Part shown: positions 17,572-27,921 of the stretch, in pieces
Layout: each line of letters starts with the position of its first letter
Position numbering within the stretch: position 1 is the stretch's first letter
Assembly: GCA_965263285.1 (NCBI GenBank)
Contig: CBDHHD010000016.1
Location: forward strand, 372,001 to 436,000
DNA length: 64,000 bases
Direction: 5' to 3'
Source of the DNA: JASGCP01 sp965263285
Lineage (GTDB): Bacteria; Bacteroidota; Bacteroidia; Chitinophagales; Chitinophagaceae
Program-made: the position numbers and the translations under genes
The notes under the pieces: generated by a model
What the model was told of the DNA's origin: nothing
The model's input: only the letters and a program-made list of their open reading frames with translations
Databases searched by the model: none

Positions 17572-18744
17572 TTACCCTATCATTTGATAGGGCGCTTGTT
17601 TCTTAATAATTTGATATAATTGAATGGTATACGCTTGAAAAAGCATTTTTGCATTTGCATTTCTTTCTATGAGATAAATGCCATCACTCAACATTTTAGA
17701 CAAACTAATTAACTGCTGTAAATCTGCTATTTTACTCATTCTGTGCACAAAATCTTGATTCGATGGCAATACACTACCTGCATCTAAAAAAGTTTCAAAC
17801 TGAATCGTTTGTTCTACCAGGTGTAAAAAATAGCGTAAAAAAAATTTTTGCTTTTCTTTACCCAGCGCATGCATATCATTTACCCAAGCTACTTGTTGTA
17901 TAAGCTCTCTTTTAAAAGTTATATTAAGCCATGTACGAACATCTTTTTGCCAGTCGTGTTTATCAACCGACAATAATTGAATAGCTTTAGCATAGTTATC
18001 TTCACTTATTCCAGCTATTTGCTCTGCTTCTATAGAACTAACATGGTGTTGGTTTATAAGACCTACTACTATATCTTTGGGGGTGAGTGGCTGTAATTGT
18101 ATCTCAAAACATCTACTTACAATGGTAGGCAATATATTCTCTCTATTTTCTGTAGCGAAAAGAAAAAGCGTATCAGCTGGGGGTTCTTCAATTAATTTAA
18201 GAAGTGTATTTCCTTGCTTACCTAAATATTCAGGCAACCACATTATTAACACTTTATACCCTCCTTCACTTGAGCTCATCTGCATTTTATGAAGGATATC
18301 CTGACACTCTTCTTCAGAGATATTTCCTTGTTTATTGGTATCATTTAGCTTAGATATCCAATCAAATAAACTTCCGTATGGTGAAGCAGAAACAAAATCT
18401 ATCCATTCTTTTATATAGTCAGCACTTATTACTTTTTGTCCACTTTTTTTAGGTACAACGGGATAAGAAAAATACAGGTCGGGGTATTGCCATTTACTTA
18501 ATCGTTGATACAATGGAGATAACGCTATATCATTAGGGTTTTGTATAGCCGTAGTAATATGATTCGTTGTATAATAAGTAAGTACCAACTGTGCAAATGC
18601 AATAGATAAAGGCAAAGTTCCTACCCCTTCTTTCCCATGCAATAAAATAGCATGTGGTAATCTATTTTGTTGTAATAATTGAAATATTTTTTTTTTAACT
18701 ATTTCTTGCCCAATAATATCTTTAAATAACATACAGTCATACAT
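17572..18744 (-). CDS. holB: DNA polymerase III delta-prime subunit (HolB-like ATPase)
   Basis: Clamp-loader AAA+ family subunit. MLFKDIIGQEIVKKKIFQLL and LPHAILLHGKEGVGTLPLSIAF are the N-terminal box and a degenerate P-loop, normal for delta-prime. LIMWLPEYLGKQGNTLLKLIEEPP is the Walker B and sensor region, and TIVSRCFEIQLQPL the SRC arginine-finger motif. Length 390 residues matches Bacteroidota forms. The start at 18744 overlaps the aroC stop by one base. An internal ATG at 18732 is the more conventional start. Translationally coupled to aroC. Confidence 0.88.
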   Translation of the reverse strand: MYDCMLFKDIIGQEIVKKKIFQLLQQNRLPHAILLHGKEGVGTLPLSIAFAQLVLTYYTTNHITTAIQNPNDIALSPLYQRLSKWQYPDLYFSYPVVPKKSGQKVISADYIKEWIDFVSASPYGSLFDWISKLNDTNKQGNISEEECQDILHKMQMSSSEGGYKVLIMWLPEYLGKQGNTLLKLIEEPPADTLFLFATENRENILPTIVSRCFEIQLQPLTPKDIVVGLINQHHVSSIEAEQIAGISEDNYAKAIQLLSVDKHDWQKDVRTWLNITFKRELIQQVAWVNDMHALGKEKQKFFLRYFLHLVEQTIQFETFLDAGSVLPSNQDFVHRMSKIADLQQLISLSKMLSDGIYLIERNANAKMLFQAYTIQLYQIIKKQAPYQMIG

Positions 18745-19748
18745 TAAAACAATGAATCATTTTTTATTTTTTTTGATTGATAAACCATAAGCAAATCAGC
18801 GAGTGCCATAGCAGTGATAGCCTCAATTACAACGGGGACACGAAGAGCAATACAAAGGTCATGCCTCCCTTTTACTTGAAATTTTTCTAATGCATGCGTA
18901 GTTATATTCCAACTCTCTTGCATTTGCGGAGTAGAAGAAGTAGGCTTTACAACCACCCTAAAAATGAGATCATTTCCATTTGATATTCCTCCTACAATGC
19001 CTCCTGCATGATTGGTAGCTGTAGTTCCTTGATCATTTATAATAGGATCATTATGATCTTTACCAAACATAGAAGCAGCTGCAAATCCTGCGCCAAATTC
19101 TATTCCTTTAATAGCAGGTATAGAAAAAGCAAGATGACTAATATAAGATTCTACAGAATTAAAAAAAGGCTCTCCTAACCCTATAGGCATAGGGGTTGCC
19201 ATACATTGAATAATACCTCCAACAGAGTCTTTTTTATCAATTGCCTTTTGAATACCTTTTTCTATATCTTGCTCTCCTCCCACCATCAATAAAGAAGCTT
19301 GAACATGAATGTGAGGAATTAATTTCTTTGCAACAACACCTACCGCTACTATGCATGCCGTTAATCGTCCACTAAAATGTCCCCCTCCTCTACCATCTTC
19401 AAAACCATTATACTTTTGATGAGCTACCCAATCGGCATGACCTGGTCTTGGAATATGCTGTATTTTTTCATAATCACTGCTTCGTATATTATTGTTTTCA
19501 AACAAAAGAGTAAGGGGGGCGCCTGTTGTATAAGACTGATAAAGCCCTGACAAAAAAATAGGCATATCATCTTCTTTTCTTGGAGTAGTTGCCTTTTGGG
19601 TTCCTCCTTTTCTACGATTCATATCATCTATGAAATCATCTATTGAAAGAGGAATGCCTGGAGGTACTCCATCGATAACAATACCTACTCCCTTCCCATG
19701 TGATTCTCCAAATATACTAATGTGAAATATTTGTCCAAAATGATTCAT
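18744..19748 (-). CDS. aroC: Chorismate synthase
   Basis: Last enzyme of the shikimate pathway, converting EPSP to chorismate with reduced FMN. GESHGKGVGIVIDGVPPGIPL and RPGHADWVAHQKY with EDGRGGGHFSGRLTA are the flavin and substrate signatures. The GGIVGGISNGNDL loop is also present. At 334 residues it is slightly shorter than the usual 350-360, mostly at the C-terminus. It lies between proline dehydrogenase (9-bp gap) and holB. It supplies the substrate of the exported chorismate mutase gene at 4.6 kb, although that product may act outside the cytoplasm. Confidence 0.95.
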   Translation of the reverse strand: MNHFGQIFHISIFGESHGKGVGIVIDGVPPGIPLSIDDFIDDMNRRKGGTQKATTPRKEDDMPIFLSGLYQSYTTGAPLTLLFENNNIRSSDYEKIQHIPRPGHADWVAHQKYNGFEDGRGGGHFSGRLTACIVAVGVVAKKLIPHIHVQASLLMVGGEQDIEKGIQKAIDKKDSVGGIIQCMATPMPIGLGEPFFNSVESYISHLAFSIPAIKGIEFGAGFAAASMFGKDHNDPIINDQGTTATNHAGGIVGGISNGNDLIFRVVVKPTSSTPQMQESWNITTHALEKFQVKGRHDLCIALRVPVVIEAITAMALADLLMVYQSKKIKNDSLF

Positions 19749-19757
19749 AAAGAGAGC

Positions 19758-21005
19758 TTAATGATGATATTTCCGTCTCAACAATTCACTTTGAATAAGT
19801 ACCAACTCTCTGCTACTTAATCCTTCTATAGATTTATTTTCTTTTGCCCTTCGTATCATATAAGGAATAGAATTTTCTACTATTCCATAAGGAATAAACT
19901 TCGCCACATTACATCCTACCTTAGCAAGATTATATGAGATATTATCTCCCATGCCATATAATTGAGAAAAAAAAACTCGTGGGATATTTAAAGGAATATT
20001 CTTTTCTTGCATAAGATTATATGCCAATAAATTGCTTTTTTCATTATGCGAAGCAATCACAATCGCTATTAATCCAATATGATCAAAACAAATGGCCATT
20101 GCCTTATCGAACAACTGATCTGTTTGCTCTTTGGTTGTATTAATAAGACAAGCATGACCTGCTAAAACTGCCTTTTCTCTTTCTTTTTCCATATAGGCAC
20201 CTCTTACTAATTTAACGCCAAAGATAATTTTCTTTTGTTTTGCAATACGAATGCATAGAGATAAAAAGTCTAATCGATCACGCCTATACATTTGAATAGT
20301 ATTATACACAATACAATCTTTTGTATTGAATTGTTCCATCATTTCAATAACAAGTCTATCAATAGGATCTTGTATCCAACTTTCTTCCGCATCAATTAAA
20401 ACTTTAATATTCTTTTCTTTAGCAATATTACAAATGGTCCACAATCTCTTTTCTACTCTATTCCATTCTGCCACTTCTATCTCGTTATTATGTATGCCAC
20501 TTCGTATACGAGGAGCTTTATGTAATTTTGCTAGTAAAGAAAATCTCGCTATAGAAGATACCTTTAAAGAAACAAAAGGCACATTCTTTTGTGAGCTAGC
20601 CCATAATATTTTATATATAATTTGTTGCGTTACTCGCTCAAATTCCTCTTCTGTTTCTTGCACCTCTACACAATAACAAGCGCAAGCATACATTTGATAA
20701 TAATGCAATTGTGCAATTACTTTATTCATTTCTTCTAAAGTCTCCCCTCCAATAAACTGTTGAAAAATAGTATCTTTTGTAATTTTTCTTATAAATGGCA
20801 TTCTTCCTTTAATTAACATAGGAATCAACCGAATAGATAATGAAGATACCCACTTTGTATTAATCATCTTAAATACAAAACTTGAATGCTTTAGCTCTTT
20901 TGTTGTTTTAGATGCAAAAGCTATAGCCGTATTTTCAAAAGAAAGACTTGTAGGGTTTGATACAAAAGTATCAGAATGATTATTTATGTTTATATCAGAG
21001 TGCAT
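19758..21005 (-). CDS. Proline dehydrogenase
   Basis: Oxidises proline to pyrroline-5-carboxylate with FAD. The beta/alpha barrel shows KVLIDAEESWIQDPIDRLV, NTIQMYRRDRLDFLSL, FGVKLVRGAYMEKEREKA (the flavin and substrate loop), AIVIASHNEKSNLL and C-terminal QLYGMGDNISYNLA and PYGIVENSIPYMIRRAKEN. Length 415 residues is typical of monofunctional Bacteroidota enzymes, with no aldehyde dehydrogenase domain fused. First gene of a minus-strand run with aroC and holB. Family A miniature element begins 84 bp upstream. Confidence 0.93.
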   Translation of the reverse strand: MHSDININNHSDTFVSNPTSLSFENTAIAFASKTTKELKHSSFVFKMINTKWVSSLSIRLIPMLIKGRMPFIRKITKDTIFQQFIGGETLEEMNKVIAQLHYYQMYACACYCVEVQETEEEFERVTQQIIYKILWASSQKNVPFVSLKVSSIARFSLLAKLHKAPRIRSGIHNNEIEVAEWNRVEKRLWTICNIAKEKNIKVLIDAEESWIQDPIDRLVIEMMEQFNTKDCIVYNTIQMYRRDRLDFLSLCIRIAKQKKIIFGVKLVRGAYMEKEREKAVLAGHACLINTTKEQTDQLFDKAMAICFDHIGLIAIVIASHNEKSNLLAYNLMQEKNIPLNIPRVFFSQLYGMGDNISYNLAKVGCNVAKFIPYGIVENSIPYMIRRAKENKSIEGLSSRELVLIQSELLRRKYHH

Positions 21006-21088
21006 AAGAGATAATAAATGGCATTTTTATTCTACTTTGTTACACAAAGATAAAAATTTATTTTTAAAATTAGATAATAGATATTTAT

Positions 21089-21599
21089 GGTATAACGACT
21101 TTTTTAGTGAGCAGGTATTAAAATACACCTTTTTTTGTAATGACTCAGGTATAGATTCATTATTTGTTTTTTATATCTTTTTCTTTCTTTTGTCTTGATA
21201 CAAAAGAAAGAAACAAAGAAAAAATCAAGCCTGCAGATAAAGAGCTACAAAACTACGGCTCGCTACGCTAGCGAGAATGAATGGGAGGCGGTTAGGTATG
21301 AATCGTTATGATGAGCTTATCCATAGTGATCTTTTATGTACATACTTTATGCTCATCATAACGATTCATATATAAAAATGTCCGCCTCCACATTCTCGCT
21401 GGTCGCTTCGCTCACTTCGTTTTGTAACGCTCTTTATCTGAGGGCAGTCCTCATCAGATATTTCCTATTATTTCCATGTTTATATGTATGTAATAATCCA
21501 TGCTTCCAGCACCTCAAAAAAAGTCGTAGCCAAAAATAAATTGGTTTTTTTTAAAAATATATTATCTTTGTCGTTACTCACTAAAAAAATCGTTATACC
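21089..21599 (+). repeat. Miniature element, TIR family A, 511 bp, full length
   Basis: Perfect 8-bp target duplication ATATTTAT at 21081-21088 and 21600-21607. Both TIRs are present. The core is complete with the central stem-loop and the CTCGCTACGCTAGCGAG palindrome. A TATCTTTG motif with a TTG 19 bases upstream faces outward at the right end. Positions 21610-21765 beyond it hold a further, heavily decayed B/A-like relic. Confidence 0.93.
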
Positions 21600-21787
21600 A
21601 TATTTATAAGGGCTACATCTTTTTTGAGGCGATAGAAGAGAAAATGATATGTATGCTTTTGTAACTGCTCAGGTAGTAAGTTAGTATTTGCTTTATATCT
21701 GAGTAATTACAAATGATTATATTATACTGCACGATAGCTCATTAAACCAATCGGTATAATAGTAAAGGCACCATGCATTTTTCTCTC

Positions 21788-22108
21788 TTATATACCAATT
21801 GGAATATTGCTATAATTGATAGCATTATGATGCTTTTCATATATACAAGCACCATTTTTTATTAACAACAACTGGGGGGATTCATGCTTCACACTAAAGT
21901 GTTGTGCTATCTCATCGGAGAGGTTTTTATTATTTTGAATTTCTACAATATAAATAGGGTGTTTTATTTTATCTACATGTTCAGTTAAATGTGCATGTAT
22001 ACCCGCACTACGGCCACAAGTAATAGAATGTTTAAATATTAAAATAGCTTCTCTTTTACTCTTTTCTATTAAAGATTGTAAGCTATTTTCTTTCAAGAAT
22101 GTATTCAT
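21788..22108 (-). CDS. ytxJ: Bacilliredoxin-like protein (YtxJ family)
   Basis: Small thioredoxin-fold monothiol protein of the bacillithiol system, thought to remove bacillithiol from oxidised proteins. The active-site segment is IFKHSITCGRSAG with a single Cys. YIVEIQNNKNLSDEIAQHF and SPQLLLIKNGACIYEKHH follow the family pattern. I use the ATG at 22108 (MNTFLKENSLQ), since the upstream 20 residues are extra. Length 106 residues. It suggests the organism makes bacillithiol. No biosynthesis genes are in this window. Confidence 0.82.
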   Translation of the reverse strand: MNTFLKENSLQSLIEKSKREAILIFKHSITCGRSAGIHAHLTEHVDKIKHPIYIVEIQNNKNLSDEIAQHFSVKHESPQLLLIKNGACIYEKHHNAINYSNIPIGI

Positions 22109-22280
22109 AATATGTCTTTTTTTATTGATAAACAACAAAAGTAAAGGATAATTCTTATTTTCATACATAAATAACAGGCTCCTTCATTTGTATATCATTC
22201 CCATTATATTTACTTCATAATCTAATCTTTCATTTTCATATATAGCTAAATTATTTTTACTACCCTTAATTTTTTTATTG

Positions 22281-22288
22281 TATATTTG
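22281..22288 (+). promoter_or_regulatory. TAnnTTTG -7 element for the LRR lipoprotein
   Basis: TATATTTG lies 20 bp before the ATG at 22309 in an otherwise gene-free strip, matching the Bacteroidota -7 consensus. Confidence 0.5.
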
Positions 22289-22308
22289 TTGATATCTTGA
22301 GAATATTT

Positions 22309-23763
22309 ATGAAAAAACAATTGGTTCACATTATATACTTATTACTAAGTGTATTTTGTTTTTTATTTTTTGCATGTACAAAGACAACAGGATCTACTAC
22401 TCCTATTAATCCTCTTGTTCCTATCATTCCAGACAAATATGTCCCTGTAACCGCAAGTGATTCTATGACACTAGTTGTATTATATGATAGCACACGAGGA
22501 GCTAATTGGATATACAAATGGAACCTTAAAGCGCCTGTATCTAGTTGGTATGGTGTAGGCATTACCAATGGAAGAGTAACGCAATTGTCAATGGGCATTC
22601 TTGGTCAGGGAGGTGGCAATAATTTACAAGGTCGTATTCCTGTTGCTATTGGCAATTTAACAGCATTAACCTATCTCGACTTAGCTGATAACACTTTAAT
22701 AGACACGATTCCTAGTAGCATTGGTAGCCTTACAAATTTACAAGCACTTATTTTATACAATAATCAACTTACGGGAGCCATTCCTAATAGCATTATTAAT
22801 TTAGTAAATTTAAAATACCTATATATTGGCAATAATCAATTAACAAGTATTCCTACCAATATTGGTAATTTAGGCAATCTATTTATACTCTCTGCAGAAA
22901 ACAATAAAATTAATATCCCTATCCCTACCAGTATTGGAAACTTAAATAACCTTACACAATTATACTTACAAAATAATCTATTTACAGGTAGCTTGCCTTC
23001 TCAATTAGGCAACTTAAGCTCTTTAATAGAAATGAATATCTCATATAATCAACTCAAAAGTTCTATCCCAGAATCTTTTAAAAATTTATCTAACCTAAAT
23101 AGCCTTATCCTCTCCAATAATCAATTAGATAGTGTTCCTATAGTACTTAATAATTTAAGCAAATTAACTTATTTAGATTTAAGTAATAACAATATAACTA
23201 CAAGCATTAATTTTATGGGGGGGAATCTTATTAGTTTACAAACTGCCAACTTGTCCTCCAACCAATTTACAGGTCCTTTTTCTAATACCTTAGGCAATTT
23301 AAAGAATCTAAACACATGGTATATGTCAAATAATAATATCAATGATACCATACCCGATTCTATAGGTGCACTTGCGTCATTGCAAATACTTGATTTTAGT
23401 AAAGCAAAAATAAAGAATAATATCCCCACAACAATTGGCAACCTTAAAAAACTTACTTTCTTAGATATGAATACCAATTCACTTGCCGACTCTATTCCAT
23501 CAAGCATTGGTGGCATGGTTAACCTTGTATCTCTCAACTTATCTTATAATAACTTAAGTGATAGCATTCGCCCTACTATTGGCAATCTCATCAATCTAAA
23601 ATACTTATATCTTAACAATAATAGTCTTAGTAGAAGCATCCCTATAGAAATAACTAATTGTGTTAGCTTACAAGGAGGTAGTTTAAAAAACAATAATTTA
23701 AATACCGTTAATACAACCTTACAAGTAAAGGACTTTTTAACGCAAGCCAATGTATTATTTTAA
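22309..23763 (+). CDS. Leucine-rich-repeat surface lipoprotein (plant-type LRR)
   Basis: The N-terminus has a lipoprotein signal (hydrophobic run then LFFAC, the acylated Cys near residue 24), a low-complexity linker and a short region LVVLYDSTRGANWIYKWNL that often precedes bacterial LRRs. About 15 repeats of 23-24 residues follow, of the type LTNLQALILYNNQLTGAIPNSI, the plant-specific consensus with IP and GNL, up to about residue 470. No transmembrane helix or type IX sorting domain ends it. I expect a cell-surface or periplasmic binding protein, possibly for adhesion or host contact. Ligand unknown. Alternative start at 22297. Confidence 0.85.
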   Translation: MKKQLVHIIYLLLSVFCFLFFACTKTTGSTTPINPLVPIIPDKYVPVTASDSMTLVVLYDSTRGANWIYKWNLKAPVSSWYGVGITNGRVTQLSMGILGQGGGNNLQGRIPVAIGNLTALTYLDLADNTLIDTIPSSIGSLTNLQALILYNNQLTGAIPNSIINLVNLKYLYIGNNQLTSIPTNIGNLGNLFILSAENNKINIPIPTSIGNLNNLTQLYLQNNLFTGSLPSQLGNLSSLIEMNISYNQLKSSIPESFKNLSNLNSLILSNNQLDSVPIVLNNLSKLTYLDLSNNNITTSINFMGGNLISLQTANLSSNQFTGPFSNTLGNLKNLNTWYMSNNNINDTIPDSIGALASLQILDFSKAKIKNNIPTTIGNLKKLTFLDMNTNSLADSIPSSIGGMVNLVSLNLSYNNLSDSIRPTIGNLINLKYLYLNNNSLSRSIPIEITNCVSLQGGSLKNNNLNTVNTTLQVKDFLTQANVLF

Positions 23764-23769
23764 CTAATC

Positions 23770-24145
23770 ACATGCTTTATAACTATTCAGGTATAAGATA
23801 ATGTTCGTTTTTGTTATATCTTTTTTCTTTTGTCTTAATACAAAAGAAAAAATAAAACCTGCAGATAAAAAGCTACAAAACTACACCTTGTTGTAACTAA
23901 TTGATGATAATGAAAAAAGGGTAGATACGAATGGCAAACTATCTAAACCATTGCCTCATTTTGCCATAACTTGTTAACAGCAATCTTTTCTTACTTTATT
24001 AAACTGGCTGGGCAATGGCTACCTATTTTGTAACACACTTTATCTGAGAGCGTCCTCATCAGATACTTCCTACTATTTCCATGCTTGCAATTGTTTAATA
24101 ATCAATGCACTTAATTATCTTAGCACATAAAAAAGGATTTAGACT
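23770..24145 (+). repeat. Decayed copy of the miniature-element core
   Basis: Recognisable pieces of the shared core remain in order: CTTTTGTCTTAATACAAAAG, AACCTGCAGATAAAAAGCTA, CAAAACTAC, TATCTGAGAGCGTCCTCATC, and a B-like right end GCACATAAAAAAGGATTTAG. The central stem-loop is lost and the ends are not intact, so this is an old copy. No gene is seen here. Confidence 0.7.
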
Positions 24146-24187
24146 AATATTTTTAATTTTAATTGGCACAAAGTTGTTTTTTTTTAT

Positions 24188-24195
24188 TAATTTTG
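24188..24195 (+). promoter_or_regulatory. TAnnTTTG -7 element for the 24.2-kb lipoprotein
   Basis: TAATTTTG, 22 bp before the ATG at 24218, fits the Bacteroidota -7 consensus. Confidence 0.45.
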
Positions 24196-24217
24196 CATTT
24201 CAAATAGTATAAAACAT

Positions 24218-25417
24218 ATGCCAAATATAAAAAAACACTTATACATCTTATTGCTATTATGTATAGTTTTTATGAATGCCGATTGTAGCAAAGAAAGTAA
24301 TAATCCCAATAATCCTAATAACAATTCTTCATTTTTCACCTTCAAAGTATCTATAGCCTCAACAAACAACAATTATCAATCAGGAGAGACAGTTCCACTA
24401 AAAATATCCATTACAAAGCCCTCATCTTCTTTAAGTAATAATTTTAAATTAAGTGTAAGCCAATTGCTATATAACAATGCAGATCCACAAAATATAACTA
24501 TGGTGAGCGCAGATTCAAATATTAATTTAAGTATAGGAAGTTATTCATTCTTATATCCTATTTTATCAACAAATGCAAAACAACAAGTAATCTACTTTTC
24601 CGCTATAGATCAATTCAAAAATGTACAAAATGATTCTATTATAATAAATATCAGTAGTCAATCTACTTCCAATCCAACATTAGATATAAGAGGTACAAGC
24701 ATTGCCACTGATCCTTATTATTTACAATTTAATCCCCAAAGTTTTGCTCATTCAGTAATGGATACATCTAATTTTGTTGTGTATGTAAATGGACAATCTA
24801 ATGCTAGTTTATCATTACAATTAGATACAGGTAATTTTAAAAATTTAATATATAACAATGTTTCATATCCTCAAAATACTGTATTTAATTTAGCATCAGG
24901 TAAGAATGTTATATCCTTAGTTTTTGACCCAACTACTGTTGTTTCTAAATTGCATATGATAAATTACACAATTCTTAAATCAGGATTCCAACCTATTCAA
25001 TCTTTTGCACCTATTGATTTAACAGCACCTTGTATTACTAAATTAAACTCTCAACCTGCCTTTACCAATACAGCACTTCCCAGTACTGGCCAAATACAAA
25101 TAGGATATTCTATTAATCTTAGCTCTATTAGCGTTAATAATAAATTAACAGGATTGGATATTTTATTATACAATAGCACTGCTACTAGATCAGATCCAAA
25201 TACTTATACAAATATAAATCCCTCTAACAACCAACTAAGTTTTACAAGTAGCATCTCTTCCCTATACCCTTGGCTAGGAAATTCCATTATTACATTTAAC
25301 AGAACTTATCCTATTGAATCATATTATATGCCTCAATCAGGCAATAAAATAGGACTTAGGGTATATGGACCAGACGGTATCATTGCTTCAAAACCATATA
25401 TAGTTGTAGTACAATAA
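24218..25417 (+). CDS. Hypothetical secreted lipoprotein
   Basis: I do not recognise a family. Residues 1-23 form a lipoprotein signal with lipobox NADC. An Asn/Pro-rich linker (SNNPNNPNNNSS) follows, then a long beta-rich body low in charge (FKVSIASTNNNYQSGETVPL, YSFLYPILSTNAKQQVIYFSAI, FNLASGKNVISLVFDPTTVV) that resembles repeated immunoglobulin-like modules. The C-terminus ends SKPYIVVVQ without a sorting domain. Likely periplasm- or surface-exposed. It lies between the LRR lipoprotein and the membrane patatin gene, all on the plus strand. Confidence 0.7.
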   Translation: MPNIKKHLYILLLLCIVFMNADCSKESNNPNNPNNNSSFFTFKVSIASTNNNYQSGETVPLKISITKPSSSLSNNFKLSVSQLLYNNADPQNITMVSADSNINLSIGSYSFLYPILSTNAKQQVIYFSAIDQFKNVQNDSIIINISSQSTSNPTLDIRGTSIATDPYYLQFNPQSFAHSVMDTSNFVVYVNGQSNASLSLQLDTGNFKNLIYNNVSYPQNTVFNLASGKNVISLVFDPTTVVSKLHMINYTILKSGFQPIQSFAPIDLTAPCITKLNSQPAFTNTALPSTGQIQIGYSINLSSISVNNKLTGLDILLYNSTATRSDPNTYTNINPSNNQLSFTSSISSLYPWLGNSIITFNRTYPIESYYMPQSGNKIGLRVYGPDGIIASKPYIVVVQ

Positions 25418-25594
25418 TTTGTACTAACCCAAACACCAAATAATATACATATTTAATAACTATATAGATGTAATACACACTCTTGTATATCTATTCATAT
25501 ATTACATTCACTACTCCTGCTAAAAGGCATAATTTATTTGATTTGTCCAAATTTTGTAATAAATATCTTATTTTTATTTATTATCTACAAAGTT

Positions 25595-27808
25595 ATGCTA
25601 ACTATCATTCGAAATATATGGAATGGGTTACCTATGCAACTTTTTATTTTACATTTACGAAAAAATAAATTAAGTCTGCTTTTTTGGTTTTTTTTATTTG
25701 CTTCTATTAATAATTATCTCTTACCTTCTGTAGGTACTCGTTTTTTATTTTTAGCTCCTGATTATCTATCAAAAGGTACTAACTTTTTAGGAGAATTTTT
25801 ATTAGGCGCTTCTATAGGTGTATTTATTATGGCTTGGAATATCAACTCCTTTATCTTAGATAGTTCGCATATTAAATTTTTAGCCACTTCACAAAATCCA
25901 TTTTTAATATATAACATTAATAATGCTATTATTCCCTTATTATTTTTAGTAGACTATACCTTTGTAGCAAAACATTTTTATCAAAAAGAACTATTAATTA
26001 ACTCTATTGATTCAATAGCACTAACAGGGGGATTTTGGTTGGGCACCATTTCTACTGTTTTTTTAGGATTTATCTATTTTCAACAAGTAGGAATCATACT
26101 ACATTCATATAATAAAAAACAAATTGAAGGTATTCTAAATGAAGCAGGGCAATCAAACGAAATAGACCCCCATGAATACCATGACGACATTCAAATGCCT
26201 GTTAAATGGTATCTAAATGCCTCTTTAAAAATAAGAAAAATAAGGCCCGTATTTCATTATAAGAATAAAAAATTTTTAGATAATATATTCAAGCAACAAC
26301 ACATGGCGTCTTTTTTCCCTGTTGTATTAGCGTTTGTAGGAGGAGTATTTGTAGGTTTTTTTCCTAATACAAAATATCTACAAGTGCCTGCCGCTGTTAG
26401 CGTTGTATTATTATTGTCTATACTCATTTCGGCTATTGCTACTTTCTCTCTTCTTTTTCGTAGTTGGTCATTTATTTGTTTAATCATATTATATGTATTT
26501 GTAAATTTTTTATATAAAAAAGGAATTATTGATTCAAGAAGCAAAGTATTTGGCATGAGCTATAACACTAAAGAATATGTTCCATATAATGTAGACCATG
26601 TTCTATCACTCACCAATGAAGACAGTATTGCAAAAGACAAACAATTATTTATGAATCGCTTAAATGCATGGAAGTATAAGCAAAAAGAAAAGAAACCTAT
26701 TCTGTATATTATAAATGTGAGCGGAGGTGGTTTGCGAAGTGCTTATTTTAGCTTTAGAATTATGCAACGATTAGACAGTATGATGAATGGAGAATTGATG
26801 AATAAAACTTTTTTTATTACAGGCGCATCTGGAGGCATGTTAGGTGCTACTTATTTTAGACAATTGTATCTATACAAACAAATGCACCCCTCTATAAACT
26901 TATCTAATAATAAATATTTAGATAACATATCAAGCGATTTATTAAACCCTATTTTTTCAGGATTTATTACAAGAGATTTATTAGGACCTATACTATTATT
27001 TAAAACAAAAGATGGCTATTCATATAATAAAGATAGAGCTTACGAATTTGAACAGAAGCTTAATGAAAATACAGGAGGTGTACTTAATCATTCATTAGAT
27101 GAAGTAAAATCAGCTGAAGATAATGCCACTGTTCCTACCATTATTTTTAATGCCCTCAGTACCATAGATCTTCGACTATTTGCCATTTGTTCAACTCCAT
27201 GTCGTTTTCTTATGATCCGAGACCAACAGTCGCCTACAGATAGCACCGTACATAAAAATAATTTCATGCAATATAGCATCATTGATTTTAACTCTTTTTT
27301 TGCAAACAACCATAGCACAGATATGACGCTACTTACTTTATTAAGAATGAACTCTACTTTCCCATTTGTTTTACCAAATGTGTTATTGCCTACTAATCCT
27401 GAAACATCCATAACAGATCCAGGGGCAGTTGATAATATTGGATTTGATGTAACCTCCTCTTTTCTTTATAACTTTCAAGATTGGATTAAAAAGAATACAA
27501 GTGGAGTAGTTTTAATTCAAATTTATGACAGAAGCTATCGAAGATGGAATACAAATAACCCAGCATCCTCTTTTCTAAATTCTTTGGCAGAAACAGCATT
27601 GTCATTAGTAGAAAATAACGATAATCTACAAGGATACGATGACGAACAACAATTATCTATTTTAAAATATATGCTACCACCCTTGAAACATAAAGTCATA
27701 GAATTTAATAATGAAAATAAAGATTGGGTTAGTTTAAGTTTCCATCTTACACAAGGAGAAAAAAATATTATTTACAATGCGGCAGAAAACGCTAATCTCT
27801 TCAAATAA
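25595..27808 (+). CDS. Multi-spanning membrane protein with patatin-like phospholipase domain
   Basis: The N-terminal half holds about seven hydrophobic membrane spans (for example KLSLLFWFFLFASINNYLL and VVLAFVGGVFVGFFP). The C-terminal half is patatin-like: VSGGGLRSAYFSFRIMQRL is the glycine-rich oxyanion loop, TGASGGMLGATYF holds the GxSxG nucleophile serine, and TDPGAVDNIGFD supplies the catalytic Asp region. These enzymes hydrolyse acyl lipids. The start is uncertain: the frame opens at 25538, and ATGs at 25595 and 25634 are possible. Tethering such a hydrolase to the membrane through many spans is uncommon. Substrate unknown. Confidence 0.82.
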   Translation: MLTIIRNIWNGLPMQLFILHLRKNKLSLLFWFFLFASINNYLLPSVGTRFLFLAPDYLSKGTNFLGEFLLGASIGVFIMAWNINSFILDSSHIKFLATSQNPFLIYNINNAIIPLLFLVDYTFVAKHFYQKELLINSIDSIALTGGFWLGTISTVFLGFIYFQQVGIILHSYNKKQIEGILNEAGQSNEIDPHEYHDDIQMPVKWYLNASLKIRKIRPVFHYKNKKFLDNIFKQQHMASFFPVVLAFVGGVFVGFFPNTKYLQVPAAVSVVLLLSILISAIATFSLLFRSWSFICLIILYVFVNFLYKKGIIDSRSKVFGMSYNTKEYVPYNVDHVLSLTNEDSIAKDKQLFMNRLNAWKYKQKEKKPILYIINVSGGGLRSAYFSFRIMQRLDSMMNGELMNKTFFITGASGGMLGATYFRQLYLYKQMHPSINLSNNKYLDNISSDLLNPIFSGFITRDLLGPILLFKTKDGYSYNKDRAYEFEQKLNENTGGVLNHSLDEVKSAEDNATVPTIIFNALSTIDLRLFAICSTPCRFLMIRDQQSPTDSTVHKNNFMQYSIIDFNSFFANNHSTDMTLLTLLRMNSTFPFVLPNVLLPTNPETSITDPGAVDNIGFDVTSSFLYNFQDWIKKNTSGVVLIQIYDRSYRRWNTNNPASSFLNSLAETALSLVENNDNLQGYDDEQQLSILKYMLPPLKHKVIEFNNENKDWVSLSFHLTQGEKNIIYNAAENANLFK

Positions 27809-27921
27809 TGTAATTGACTTTAATACTTCTTAAACAATTCTCATGTGATATTGTTCTTTGTCTAAGGGCAGTTATAACAAGACTCTTCCTCAAAGAAAAA
27901 ATATGAATCTCTACCACTCAT

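Noticed and set aside
23169..23537. Minus-strand ORFs across the LRR gene
   Set aside because: They are shadows of the repetitive plus-strand LRR coding sequence.
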